The notes beneath the pieces were generated by a model that was not told the DNA's origin, ran no database searches, and was given only the letters and a program-made list of their open reading frames with translations. Position numbers and translations under genes: made by a program. A stretch of DNA of 54,217 nt from Lachnospiraceae bacterium. GTDB taxonomy: Bacteria; Bacillota; Clostridia; Lachnospirales; Lachnospiraceae. Location of the stretch: assembly GCA_017617545.1 (NCBI GenBank), contig JAFZVZ010000004.1, positions 1-54,217 of the forward strand, in the 5' to 3' direction. Of the stretch, positions 17,507 to 26,544 are shown piece after piece; the stretch's first letter is position 1, and every line of letters begins with the position of its first letter.

Positions 17507-19432
17507 TCACTGCTCGAACTGCCAGCTTCTCCAGTTGTAACCGCTACCAGCGAAGATGAAGAAAATGTCATGCACACCGGTCACAGGCTTCAAAAGCTCT
17601 GCCGTAACCTTGCCGTTTCCGTTCACTTCCACGTAGCCGACGTCCTCACCGTCCAGGCTGTCAAGACGGATTGCGATCACGCCGCTTGCACCTTCACTGT
17701 CGGTAAAGGTCGCCGTGAATTTCGCAGCGCCGGTCGCACCGAAATCTACGCCGCCGACGTTGATCCAGTCGCCCTCATCGATCGCAGTCACGACCATCTC
17801 GCCCGTGCCGTACCGCCAGTCGCCGCCGAACAGCTTCGTATCGATACCTGCCATGGTGCGCATCGTCGCGGCATTCACCTCAGTATAAGGGTTGAAGTAC
17901 TTCAGCTGCGCAACACCCTTTCTCGTGCCCTTGCCCATCGAGATCGTGCCATCCTCATTGACCGGAAGCTCATCGATGTGCGTGCAGCGGTATCCGCCGC
18001 CCGTGCCGAGAGGCTTGTCAAGGATCTGCGAATGGTAGGTGATGTAGTATTTGCCGTTAAACTCGAAGATGCAATGGTGGTTGTTGCCGCCCGGTCCGAA
18101 ATACTCACCGGGGTTCTTAAGGATCGCGCCCTGATAGGTGAACGGACCGTACGGGCTGTCCGAGGTCATGTAGCAGATCTGACCGTTGTGCAGCTTATAA
18201 CTGCCCGCGTTGGCGTGTCCGTCAACGTTGAAGTTGCTGCAGTAGCTGTAGTAGTATGTGTCGCCGATGCGGTTGATGCCCGAATCCTCGAAGAGGAACG
18301 GAGGATCGATCGCGATCGGATCACCGTCAAGGGAGATCATGTCATCGCCGAGCTTGACCATGCGGGCCGTGCCGGGATGCTCGATCTGGTCTGCCGTAGG
18401 CTGGTTGCCGCCCGGCACACCGCCTCCGACGTAAAGGTACGCGGAGCCGTCCTCGTCCACCAGAACAGCAGGATCGAAAAGCCATGTGACATTCGCGCAG
18501 TTCGGCGTGTCACGGTTGATCAGCGCCTTGCCGATCGGATCCTCAAACGGTCCCCACGGATTGTCCGCGCGGAGCACGCCGATGCCGTTGCCGCTGTTCG
18601 CAAAATACAGGAAGAACTGCATTTTCCCATCAATCTCCTTGCATGCCGCTGCAGGCGCCCAGGAGTTTCCGCCCCACTTGGCAGCGCCCGTGTAGCCTGC
18701 AGCCCGGATCGAGCCGTGGTCGGTCCAGTTGACGAGATCGTCCGAGGAGATCACGTTGATCGTGTTGATCTTCTGGTAGCTGTTCGCAAGCTGCTTGCTT
18801 CCCAGAGTCTCGATCACATCGCCCGTCATGTAGATATACACACGTCCGTCATACACAAGCGCGTACGGATCGGCGCCCAAACGCTGTACCATCAGCGGAT
18901 TGTTGTCGGTAGGGTTCTTCAAAGTTGCTGCCGGGGTGATCCCTGCGAATAATTCTTTGTTTTTCATTTTGAAATCCTCCTGCTGCCATTCGGCATATCG
19001 TTCCTCGTAGTCTCCTTTAATCCTGGTTCCCTCGTAGTACCAGACCGTATCCAGCCAGAAGCCGACGCCCGGGTACGATGAGAGCGTGTACGTAAAGCCG
19101 TGCGCCACATCCCGAAGCACACATTCGCGATGTCGAAACTCGTCGCTTCCGGTTTCCTGCGTGCTCAAAAGCTCCGCTTTGCCGTAGTGTTCCTCGGCAT
19201 ACGCGACGAGCGCTTCCGCGCTGTCAAGCTCAATGCCGTCCGGCGAAGTCGACCGGTTTTTCTTCGGCTCCGGCGGCAGGTTGAACAACGGTACAATAAA
19301 GTAAACCATAAACAACACAGCGACCGTGAGCAAAACCGCGATCATCAGAACGCGGTCTACGATCTTCAGCGTTTTTGCACGCTTCGCTTCGTCCGCTACT
19401 CTTACGTTATCCCGATTCTCCTTCTCTTCCAT
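17507..19432 (-). CDS. Membrane-anchored GH43 glycosidase with CBM6-like domain; probable gene fusion
   Basis: This 641-residue protein has a cytoplasmic N-terminus, one transmembrane helix (about 26-49) and an exterior stretch to about 155. A GH43 five-blade propeller follows with Asp188 (GADPY), Asp320 (LFDPAVL) and Glu382 (LFEDSG) as likely catalytic residues. It ends in a CBM6-like sandwich. It resembles arabinoxylan arabinofuranohydrolases or xylosidases. Met156 (MKNKEL) is preceded by AGGAGG with ideal spacing and matches the usual start of cytoplasmic homologues. The long form therefore looks like a fusion to a truncated upstream membrane-protein domain, or the gene has two starts. The ATG at 19432 (GGAGG upstream) is used for the long form. 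Confidence 0.85.
   Translation of the reverse strand: MEEKENRDNVRVADEAKRAKTLKIVDRVLMIAVLLTVAVLFMVYFIVPLFNLPPEPKKNRSTSPDGIELDSAEALVAYAEEHYGKAELLSTQETGSDEFRHRECVLRDVAHGFTYTLSSYPGVGFWLDTVWYYEGTRIKGDYEERYAEWQQEDFKMKNKELFAGITPAATLKNPTDNNPLMVQRLGADPYALVYDGRVYIYMTGDVIETLGSKQLANSYQKINTINVISSDDLVNWTDHGSIRAAGYTGAAKWGGNSWAPAAACKEIDGKMQFFLYFANSGNGIGVLRADNPWGPFEDPIGKALINRDTPNCANVTWLFDPAVLVDEDGSAYLYVGGGVPGGNQPTADQIEHPGTARMVKLGDDMISLDGDPIAIDPPFLFEDSGINRIGDTYYYSYCSNFNVDGHANAGSYKLHNGQICYMTSDSPYGPFTYQGAILKNPGEYFGPGGNNHHCIFEFNGKYYITYHSQILDKPLGTGGGYRCTHIDELPVNEDGTISMGKGTRKGVAQLKYFNPYTEVNAATMRTMAGIDTKLFGGDWRYGTGEMVVTAIDEGDWINVGGVDFGATGAAKFTATFTDSEGASGVIAIRLDSLDGEDVGYVEVNGNGKVTAELLKPVTGVHDIFFIFAGSGYNWRSWQFEQ
18965..18984 (-). 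promoter_or_regulatory. Internal ribosome binding site and start inside the GH43 gene
   Basis: On the minus strand GCAGGAGGATTTCAAA precedes the in-frame ATG at 18965-18967. This is the strongest Shine-Dalgarno in the region, yet it is buried in coding sequence (it encodes QQEDFK). It would give a 486-residue soluble GH43 with no anchor. Confidence 0.65.
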
Positions 19433-19485
19433 CGTTTTGTCCTCCGTCGAAAGACATCGCGCGCCGTGACGGCACTGCAATTTTC

Positions 19486-21039
19486 CTACGCGAGAAGACT
19501 CCATTCGCCGCAGTCGATGACTTCCGTGGCGATGTCTTCGTAAAACTCCGGTTCATGGCAAACCATCATGATGGTTCCCCTGTAGTCCGAAAGTGCCCGG
19601 TGCAGCGCTTCCTTCGCGTCAACGTCCAGGTGGTTCGTCGGCTCGTCGAGGATGAGAAGGTTGCTCTCGCGGTTCATCAGCTTGCAAAGACGGACCTTTG
19701 CCTGCTCACCGCCGGAGAGAACACGCACCTGACTTTCGATGTGTTTGGTTGTGAGTCCGCATTTGGCGAGCGCCGAGCGCACCTCGTAGTTCGTGTAGGA
19801 CGGATACTCATCCCAGAATTCGTCCATGCATGTTTTCGTGCCTTCGCCGCTTAACTCCTGCTCGAAGTATCCGACCGAGAGGTAATCGCCGAGCAATACC
19901 TCTCCGCCGAGCACCGGGATCTCCCCGAGAATGCTGCGAAGAAGCGTCGTCTTGCCGATACCGTTCGCGCCTCGCAGAACTACCTTCGCGCCACGCTCAA
20001 TGTGAATGTTGAGAGGCCTCGAAAGCGGTCTGTCATAGCCGATCACAAGATCCTTCGTCTCGATCACGACGCGGGACGGTACTCTCGCCTCCCTGAAGCA
20101 GAACTCCGGCTTCGGGTTCTCCTTCACAAGCTCGATCACATCCATCCGGTCAAGCTTCTTCTGACGGGACATCGCCATGTTGCGGGTTGCTACGCGCGAC
20201 TTGTTGCGCGCCACAAAATCCTTGAGTTCCCTGATCTCCTGCTGCTGGCGGTTGTACGCTGCCTCGATCTGGCTTCTGCGCATCTCGTAGACCTCGAGGA
20301 AATGCTCGTAATCCCCGGGATAGCGCGTCAGCGTCGCCTGCTCCACGTGCCAGATGACATTCACGACACTGTTCAAAAAAGGAATGTCGTGCGAGATCAG
20401 GATGAACGCGTTGTCATAACCGTTTAGGTACCTCTTGAGCCAGTCGATATGCTGCTCATCGAGATAGTTAGTCGGCTCGTCCAGAAGGAGAATGTCCGGT
20501 TTCTCCAGCAACAGCTTCGCCAGCAAAACCTTCGTTCTCTGCCCGCCGGAGAGCTCGCTAACATCCCGATCAAAGCCGAGCGCGTCAAGCTCGAACGCCC
20601 GCCCGATCTCATCGATCTTCGTGTCGATCGAGTAGAAATCGTGCTGCTCCAGCATCTCCTGCAACACGCCCATCTCTTCCATGAGCGCCGTCATTGTCTC
20701 CTCGTCCGCGTCCGCCATCTTCTCGCAGATGACGTTGATCTCCTCCTCCTTCTCGTAGAGCCAGGAAAATGCGGACGCCAAAACGTCCCGGATCGTCATG
20801 CCGGGCTTTAATACCGTGTGCTGGTCCAGATAACCGACACGGACATTTTTCGCCCACGTGATCGTTCCCTCATCCGGCATCAGATCGCCGATGATGATAT
20901 TGAAAAATGTACTCTTGCCCTCGCCGTTCGCTCCGACAAGACCGATGTGCTCACCGGCCAGGAGTCGGAACGTGACATCGCGAAATATGGCACGGTCACC
21001 GAAGCCGTGCGAAAGATTTTCCACTGAAAGAATGCTCAT
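19486..21039 (-). CDS. ABC-F family ATPase
   Basis: This 517-residue protein carries two ATPase cassettes and no membrane segment. Walker A1 GANGEGKST is at 36-44, with LSGGQRTK and LLLDEPTNYLD following. The second cassette has GANGIGKTT, LSGGEQAK and LILDEPTNHLD. An inter-domain linker rich in Arg/Gln/Lys lies between. ABC-F proteins act on the ribosome as translation factors or resistance proteins. It starts one base after the DUF1015 stop and is translationally linked to it. The second H-loop is CHEPEF rather than the usual SHDR. Without the long extensions of resistance types, a housekeeping YbiT/YkpA-like role is more likely. Confidence 0.93.
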   Translation of the reverse strand: MSILSVENLSHGFGDRAIFRDVTFRLLAGEHIGLVGANGEGKSTFFNIIIGDLMPDEGTITWAKNVRVGYLDQHTVLKPGMTIRDVLASAFSWLYEKEEEINVICEKMADADEETMTALMEEMGVLQEMLEQHDFYSIDTKIDEIGRAFELDALGFDRDVSELSGGQRTKVLLAKLLLEKPDILLLDEPTNYLDEQHIDWLKRYLNGYDNAFILISHDIPFLNSVVNVIWHVEQATLTRYPGDYEHFLEVYEMRRSQIEAAYNRQQQEIRELKDFVARNKSRVATRNMAMSRQKKLDRMDVIELVKENPKPEFCFREARVPSRVVIETKDLVIGYDRPLSRPLNIHIERGAKVVLRGANGIGKTTLLRSILGEIPVLGGEVLLGDYLSVGYFEQELSGEGTKTCMDEFWDEYPSYTNYEVRSALAKCGLTTKHIESQVRVLSGGEQAKVRLCKLMNRESNLLILDEPTNHLDVDAKEALHRALSDYRGTIMMVCHEPEFYEDIATEVIDCGEWSLLA

Positions 21040-21040
21040 A

Positions 21041-22282
21041 CTACCCCAATTTGTGAATGAACAATCCGCTGCGGAGCTTCGGCTCGAACCACGTGGACTT
21101 CGGAGGCATCAGAAGCCCTGCATCCGCCACGGCGAACAACTCCGTGATCTGTGTCGGATACATGGCAAATGCCACCTTCATGTCACTGTGAACTCTGCGC
21201 TCGAGCTCCGAAAGGCCGCGAATGCCGCCGATGAAGTCGATGCGCTTGTCCACGCGCGGATCACCGATGCCGAGCACCGGTCCGAGCAGATAGTCCTGCA
21301 ACAGAGATACATCAAGAGATGCCACGGGATCCGTGATCGCCGCAAGCTCCTCCTTAGCCGTCAACTCATACCATACATCATCGAGGAACATGCCGAACGT
21401 CGCCTTCTTCGCCGGCGCGTACTGCTCGCTTCCGATCTCACGGATCGTAAAATGCTCCTCAACAGCCGCAAGGAACGCTTCCTTCGTCAGGCCGTTCAGA
21501 TCCTTCACAACACGGTTGTACGGAAGGATCATCAGGCAGTCTTCCGGGAACAGTACCGAGAGGAAGTAATTGAACTCCTCATCACCGGTGTACGTTCCCG
21601 CCTCCGCGCGACGCTTGAAACCGACCTTGACAGCCGAAGCTGCACGGTGGTGTCCGTCGGCGATATAGATCGCGTTCATTTCGGAAAATGCAGCGCGGAT
21701 CACTGCAACATCCTCCGGAGCGGCGATGCGCCACACATTGTGCGTGATCCCGTCGTCCGCGGTAAACGCGTACAGCGGCGCTGTATTCTTGTAAGCAGCC
21801 ATCACGGACGCGATCGCGTCGTTGCTGCGGTAAGCAAGGAAGATCGGGCCGGTCTGCGCATTGCACGTGTCAACGTGACGGATGCGGTCCTGCTCCTTCT
21901 CCTCGCGTGTATTTTCATGCTTCTTGATCACGCCGTTCGCGTAATCGTCGATCGATGCGCATGCCACGATACCGGTCTGCGAGCGACCGTCCATGATCAG
22001 CTCGTAGACATAGTAGCACTCCTGCGCATCCGAAAGGTACGTTCCGTCAGCCTCGCGGGCGTCGAGAAGCTCCTTCGCCTTCGCGTAGACGCGGTCGTCG
22101 TACGTGTCGACATCGTCGGGGAGGTTGCTCTCCGCGCGGTCGATATTCAGAAACGACAGCGGCTCAGCCAGAGCTGCCACCTTCGCCTCAGCGCGGTTGT
22201 ACACATCATACGGAAGCGCCGCTACGCGCGACGCAAGCTCCGGTGTCGGACGGACACAGCGGAACGGTTTTACATCAGCCAT
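21041..22282 (-). CDS. DUF1015 family protein
   Basis: This protein of about 413 residues matches DUF1015. The N-terminal KPFRCVRP and LPYDVYNRAEA segments, KHENTREEKEQDRIRH, and IADGHHRAASA are characteristic. The conserved His-rich DGHHR motif suggests an enzyme, but no function is established for the family. The ATG at 22282 is chosen because GGAGG lies 8 nt upstream; a more distal ATG overlaps that site. It precedes the ABC-F gene by one base. Confidence 0.9.
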   Translation of the reverse strand: MADVKPFRCVRPTPELASRVAALPYDVYNRAEAKVAALAEPLSFLNIDRAESNLPDDVDTYDDRVYAKAKELLDAREADGTYLSDAQECYYVYELIMDGRSQTGIVACASIDDYANGVIKKHENTREEKEQDRIRHVDTCNAQTGPIFLAYRSNDAIASVMAAYKNTAPLYAFTADDGITHNVWRIAAPEDVAVIRAAFSEMNAIYIADGHHRAASAVKVGFKRRAEAGTYTGDEEFNYFLSVLFPEDCLMILPYNRVVKDLNGLTKEAFLAAVEEHFTIREIGSEQYAPAKKATFGMFLDDVWYELTAKEELAAITDPVASLDVSLLQDYLLGPVLGIGDPRVDKRIDFIGGIRGLSELERRVHSDMKVAFAMYPTQITELFAVADAGLLMPPKSTWFEPKLRSGLFIHKLG

Positions 22283-22343
22283 TGTTTTATCCTCCATAAC
22301 GGCATTTGCCGTAATAATCTGTCTTATACTCCCGACCGCTCCG

Positions 22344-23117
22344 TCACGGTTCCGCGGTCGGCTCGTCGGGAACTATTTTCCGCATCATATACAGCGCGAA
22401 CGCCATGAGCGCGGCCGACAGGCACAGCTGCATCACACCGGCGCGCACATGAGCCGTGATGCCGGTGAGGCCGTTGACGGTTGCCGCGTAGACCTTAAGA
22501 AAGGCCAGGAAAATGACGCCGTACACAAGCACGCAGTTGATCCCGCACAGTCTCGAGCGACGGAACGCGGAGTACGTCACCGTCACAACCGCGAACACGA
22601 GCGCCACAAGGATCAGGATCGCCGTAACATACTCAAAGATCGTTGCGAGAAACGCGGGAACAAACGCATCGCCGTTCTTGCCGCAGATCATTTCCCGAAC
22701 GCCGAGTTTTTCAAACTGCTCCTTCTCCGACGGGAACGCGTTCGCGAACAGCTTGATGTCCAGATACAGTGCACCCACATACAATACGGCGTATATTGCC
22801 AGTGACACTACAGTGTAACAGTACTTGATGAGTACGACCTTGTATTTGGAAATGCCCTCGTTCCGCAGATCGTAGAAATACTTCCGCTCGCGCAGGTTGC
22901 GCAGGAACACGGCGCCTGTCATGCCGAGATGGTATACCAGAGTGATCGCCGCCGCGTAGATCGCAATGTAGATCGTCGTCACGATCAGCTTCGTATTGCG
23001 CATTCCCACGCCGGCGAGAATGAGGCATTCCAGCACGATGAACGCGACTGCCATCATCGCTTCCGGCGTCAGGATTTCCTTAAAGTCTTTTCGAAGAACC
23101 TTCTTCAATGAAATCAA
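22344..23117 (-). CDS. Multispanning membrane protein, ABC-2-permease-like
   Basis: This protein of about 257 residues has roughly six membrane helices. ERKYFYDLRNEGISKYK after helix 2 resembles a cytoplasmic loop common in Lachnospiraceae permease-like proteins. No ATPase gene is adjacent, so transport is not established. TTG at 23115-23117 is chosen as start because GGCGGAGG lies just upstream. An ATG at 23147 has no ribosome site and abuts a hairpin. It would follow the SH3 protein gene on the same strand. Confidence 0.7.
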   Translation of the reverse strand: MISLKKVLRKDFKEILTPEAMMAVAFIVLECLILAGVGMRNTKLIVTTIYIAIYAAAITLVYHLGMTGAVFLRNLRERKYFYDLRNEGISKYKVVLIKYCYTVVSLAIYAVLYVGALYLDIKLFANAFPSEKEQFEKLGVREMICGKNGDAFVPAFLATIFEYVTAILILVALVFAVVTVTYSAFRRSRLCGINCVLVYGVIFLAFLKVYAATVNGLTGITAHVRAGVMQLCLSAALMAFALYMMRKIVPDEPTAEP

Positions 23118-23151
23118 CCTTTCCTCCGCCAAATCAGGCAGATACATAACA

Positions 23152-23181
23152 GAAGGAATGGCGGACGTCCGTCATTCCTTC
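23152..23181 (-). terminator. Long hairpin after the SH3/Tudor-like gene
   Basis: GAAGGAATG, a mismatch, then CGGACGTCCG and the complementary arms form a 30-nt near-perfect palindrome. The minus-strand U tract is poor (TGTTATGT), so it may be a processing or weak termination site. Confidence 0.5.
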
Positions 23182-23198
23182 CGAATTCAACGCCTGTT

Positions 23199-24584
23199 TT
23201 ACAGATCAACCAGATGCTTCTTAACCAGCTTGTCCTTCTTCAGGAAACGAAGGTCGCGGTCGAAACGGACCTGAATGATGTTCGCGTCGCTGTTGTCGAT
23301 AACCTCGCCCACGCCGCGCTTCTTGTGTACCAAAACATCCTGCTCCTTCAGCTCATCGAGCTTGCGGCGAAGGATCATCTCCTCCGGTGTGAAGGTGATC
23401 TCCTCCTCACCGTCCGTCGACGCTGCAGGTGCCTCGGCACTCTGCGGCTGAACATAGTTCGGAACGATCTGACGGATCAGTTCCTTCTCCTGCTCGTCCG
23501 CATTGTCCGACAGATTCTTGATGAGTTCAGCCTCGGACGCATTCCACTCCTCGACTGTCTTCCGCGCTTCGGGAGCTGCCGCACCCTGCTCGCGCGCATC
23601 CTCGGAAACCGCCTCGGCTACAGCCGCGGACACGGATTCCTGCGTATCGGTGTAATCGTCGAACACACCGTCCATATTGATCTTAAAGTTGTCGAAATCA
23701 TCGATCTCGCCGATCTGCTCCGCATCGAGCTCCAGCTCATCGGCGATGTTGCGCTTGTGCTGGTCCTTGTAATCGCGCGCAACCTCTTTCTTGCGTGCCT
23801 TTCTGCGGGCGCGCTCGTAATCCTCTTCCGATTCGCCCTCAAGCTTCTGAAGGGTGTAATCGCGGTTCGGAGAATGCTTCATCTCCTCGTCGATCTTCTT
23901 CTCCGCATAGTGGTTCACAATCATGTAAATGATCACGAACGATACGAATGCAGCAAGGAGGATCAGCAACAGCTTCCAGATGGTCCACGGGTTCTTCTTT
24001 GCCGTCTCCGTCATCTTCTGCGTTGTCTCGCTCGGCGCCGTTGTGGGCTCCTTCAGCTCATTCTTGCCTTCCTGCGTCGGAACCGGCGAGGGAGTTGCCT
24101 CCGGCGACGGCGTCGGCGTAGGAGTGAACGTGATCACGGCATCGTTAACCGTCACACGGCCGCTGTACACATAACCGACAAATACTTCGTTCTCAAACGT
24201 AACCTGTACATGGTACCAGATATCGGCATCGCTGTCTCTCTGCTCACCGAAGATATATACCTTGGTGCCCTTCTTCAGAACGACCTGCTTGCCCTTGCTC
24301 GTCTTCAGGATATCATCCTTCTTGGAGCCGTCAACCTTGCTCTTCGAACCGGGCAGCTCACGGACACCGCTGCCGTCCTTGTTCACGGTACCTTCGTAGT
24401 AACCGCTCAGATACTTATCTTTATGGACATCGTCATCAGTTACATCGACCGTTCTGATCCCTGTCTCCTCGCCTTCCGCGTGAACGCCGGAGATCAGATT
24501 CGGCAACATGGCGAACAACAGAGCCGCCGCAAGAATAAGTCCGCAGAACAAACCTTTCCTCGCCAATCCAGCTTTACGATGCAT
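23199..24584 (-). CDS. Single-pass membrane protein: exterior SH3-like domain, cytoplasmic acidic region and Tudor-like C-terminus
   Basis: This 461-residue protein has a signal anchor or signal peptide at about 10-35 (ending near GVHAEG). An SH3b-like domain (about 60-150) and a Pro/Thr-rich linker (TPTPTPSPEATPSP) follow. A transmembrane helix (about 200-225) comes next. The cytoplasmic part is long, charged and acidic, and ends in a small beta-barrel-like segment with VLVHKKRGVGEVIDN and a hydrophobic close (KKHLVDL). That end resembles Tudor/KOW-like domains found at the C-terminus of UvrD-type helicases. The ATG is chosen at 24584 (GAGGG upstream), 17 bp after argS. Linking wall sensing to a nucleic-acid or polymerase partner is a hypothesis. 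Confidence 0.75.
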   Translation of the reverse strand: MHRKAGLARKGLFCGLILAAALLFAMLPNLISGVHAEGEETGIRTVDVTDDDVHKDKYLSGYYEGTVNKDGSGVRELPGSKSKVDGSKKDDILKTSKGKQVVLKKGTKVYIFGEQRDSDADIWYHVQVTFENEVFVGYVYSGRVTVNDAVITFTPTPTPSPEATPSPVPTQEGKNELKEPTTAPSETTQKMTETAKKNPWTIWKLLLILLAAFVSFVIIYMIVNHYAEKKIDEEMKHSPNRDYTLQKLEGESEEDYERARRKARKKEVARDYKDQHKRNIADELELDAEQIGEIDDFDNFKINMDGVFDDYTDTQESVSAAVAEAVSEDAREQGAAAPEARKTVEEWNASEAELIKNLSDNADEQEKELIRQIVPNYVQPQSAEAPAASTDGEEEITFTPEEMILRRKLDELKEQDVLVHKKRGVGEVIDNSDANIIQVRFDRDLRFLKKDKLVKKHLVDL

Positions 24585-24601
24585 ACAAGTTCCCTCACTT
24601 T

Positions 24602-26371
24602 CTACATTCGATCCGGTGCTTCGAATCCAAGCATTTCGATTCCGTCCGAGAATACCGCAAGGGCCGTTCTCAGAATGGAAATCCACTCATTTTTCTTCGT
24701 CTCGTCGCTCTCTGCAACGATCTTGTTCGCATGGTAGAACCCGTTCACGTTGTCAGCAAGCTCGAACAGATACTGGCAAACTTTGTGCGGCGCAAGCTCC
24801 GCTGCCGCTTTCTCCACCATATCCGCAAATCTTGCGATGGTCAGCAGAAGCTTCGTCTCCTCCGCTCCTCGCTCGTACGTTCCTGCCTTCTCGGGCATTG
24901 CCGGAAGCTCTCCGAGCTTTGCCAGAATGGACTTGATGCGTACCATCGTGTAGAGGATGTACGGTCCCGTGTTGCCCTCGAACGAGGTGAACCGATCCAT
25001 GTCGAAGATGTAATCCTTGGTCGCCTGGTTGGAGAGGTCTCCGTACTTGAGAGCCGCAAGTCCGACCTTGTGTGCGATCTCGCGCTTCTCCTCCTCCGGA
25101 AAATCGCGGTCAGCCATCTTCCGCATGACCTCTTCCGCCACATTCTCGATCAGAACCTCGAGCCGCATCACGCCGCCTTCGCGCGTCTTGAACGGCTTGC
25201 CGTCCTGGCCGTTCATCGTACCGTTGCCGATGAACGTCAGGATCGTATCGGGATTCACCAGTTTCGTCTTGCGTGCGCAGCGGAAAATCTGATCGAAATA
25301 CAGATCCTGGCGCTTGTCCACGACATAAATGATCTGGTCGGTCTGCTCCGGGGAGAACAGCTGCATACGCTCGATGATCGTCGCAAGATCGGTCGTATTG
25401 TAAAGCGTTGCGCCGTCGGACTTCAGGATCATGCACGGAGGCACTTCCTTCGTGTCCGTCTCCTCCTTGACATCGACAACGAGGGCGCCTTCGCTGATGT
25501 GCGCGTAGCCGTTCTCCTTCATGTCTCTGATCATGTCGGGGATGTACTTCTGCGCGTCACTCTCCTTGCCCCAGATGTCAAACACGGTGCCGAGATTGTC
25601 ATAATTCTTCTTGAGGTCCTCCATCGAGACACGCATGATGTGCTCCCAGAGGGCCATATAGCCTCTGCGTCCCTGCTGCAGGTCAAAGATCGCCTTGCGG
25701 GACTCCTCGCGATAGTCGTCATGCTCCTTCGACCACTTGCTCGCGTAAGGGTAGATCTCCTCGAGTTCGGAAACGTCAAACGGCGGTTCCTTCGGATACT
25801 CTCCCGTGTAATCCGGATCAAAATAGACGAGATCCGGCTTTCTGACTTTCAATTCGGTGATGATCAGGCCGATCGGTGTTCCCCAGTCGCCGAGATGCGC
25901 ATCGCCGATCACCCTGTGTCCGACATACCGGAGAATGCGCTTCACCGCCTCACCGATGACCGCCGGACGCATGTGTCCGACATGCAACGGCTTGGCCACG
26001 TTCGCTCCGCCGTAGTCGATGACCACCTTGCGCGGGTTCTCCGCGGGTTCCACGCCGAAGTGCTCTTCGCCGCTCATCCGCAGTACATAGTCCGCGAGAT
26101 ATTCTGTTTTGATGTTGATGTTGATAAATCCCGGTGCAACCGCCTCGCACTTCTCAAGCATCTCCTGCCCGCCGACTGCGGCTGCGACCTCGTTCGCAAT
26201 GGCAATCGGAGCCTTGTGATACTGCTTCGCGGCAGCCATGGCACCGTTGCACTGGTACTGGCACAAGTCAGGGCGGTTGGATACCGTCGTAACGCCGAAA
26301 CGCTTCTCGTATCCGCATGCTTCAAACGCATTGCCCAGCAACTCGTCCAAAAGTGTTATGATCTTCTTCAC
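24602..26371 (-). CDS. argS: Arginyl-tRNA synthetase
   Basis: This 589-residue class I synthetase charges tRNA-Arg. It has the class I HIGH motif as ANVAKPLHVGHMR, followed by VGHRVIGDAHLGDWGTPIGL. A degenerate KMSKS region is seen at GKPFKTREGGVMRL and an anticodon-binding helical domain ends the protein. GTG at 26369-26371 is chosen because AGGTAGG lies 7 nt upstream. The upstream in-frame ATGs at 26422 and 26416 fall where transcription should start (TATAAT lies directly before them). It is followed closely by the SH3 membrane-protein gene. Confidence 0.96.
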   Translation of the reverse strand: MKKIITLLDELLGNAFEACGYEKRFGVTTVSNRPDLCQYQCNGAMAAAKQYHKAPIAIANEVAAAVGGQEMLEKCEAVAPGFININIKTEYLADYVLRMSGEEHFGVEPAENPRKVVIDYGGANVAKPLHVGHMRPAVIGEAVKRILRYVGHRVIGDAHLGDWGTPIGLIITELKVRKPDLVYFDPDYTGEYPKEPPFDVSELEEIYPYASKWSKEHDDYREESRKAIFDLQQGRRGYMALWEHIMRVSMEDLKKNYDNLGTVFDIWGKESDAQKYIPDMIRDMKENGYAHISEGALVVDVKEETDTKEVPPCMILKSDGATLYNTTDLATIIERMQLFSPEQTDQIIYVVDKRQDLYFDQIFRCARKTKLVNPDTILTFIGNGTMNGQDGKPFKTREGGVMRLEVLIENVAEEVMRKMADRDFPEEEKREIAHKVGLAALKYGDLSNQATKDYIFDMDRFTSFEGNTGPYILYTMVRIKSILAKLGELPAMPEKAGTYERGAEETKLLLTIARFADMVEKAAAELAPHKVCQYLFELADNVNGFYHANKIVAESDETKKNEWISILRTALAVFSDGIEMLGFEAPDRM

Positions 26372-26544
26372 GCTGTTACCTACCTGTTTCGGAGCAAATT
26401 GCTCCCCCTTTGACATACACAATTATATTACCACATTGCCCTTGTGATGTAAACCCCCGCAGAAAAAACGTCAACTTTTTCTTTTATTTTGGAAGCAACC
26501 GTGATATACTGTCGTGGGCACAAAATACAATATGCGAGGTTACT

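Noticed and set aside
24731-26413. Long plus-strand open frame of about 560 codons opposite argS, and similar ones opposite thrS, DUF1015, GH43 and acyl-CoA ligase genes
   Set aside because: They lie wholly antisense to well-recognised enzymes, have no domain features and no ribosome sites, and arise from GC-rich codon use.
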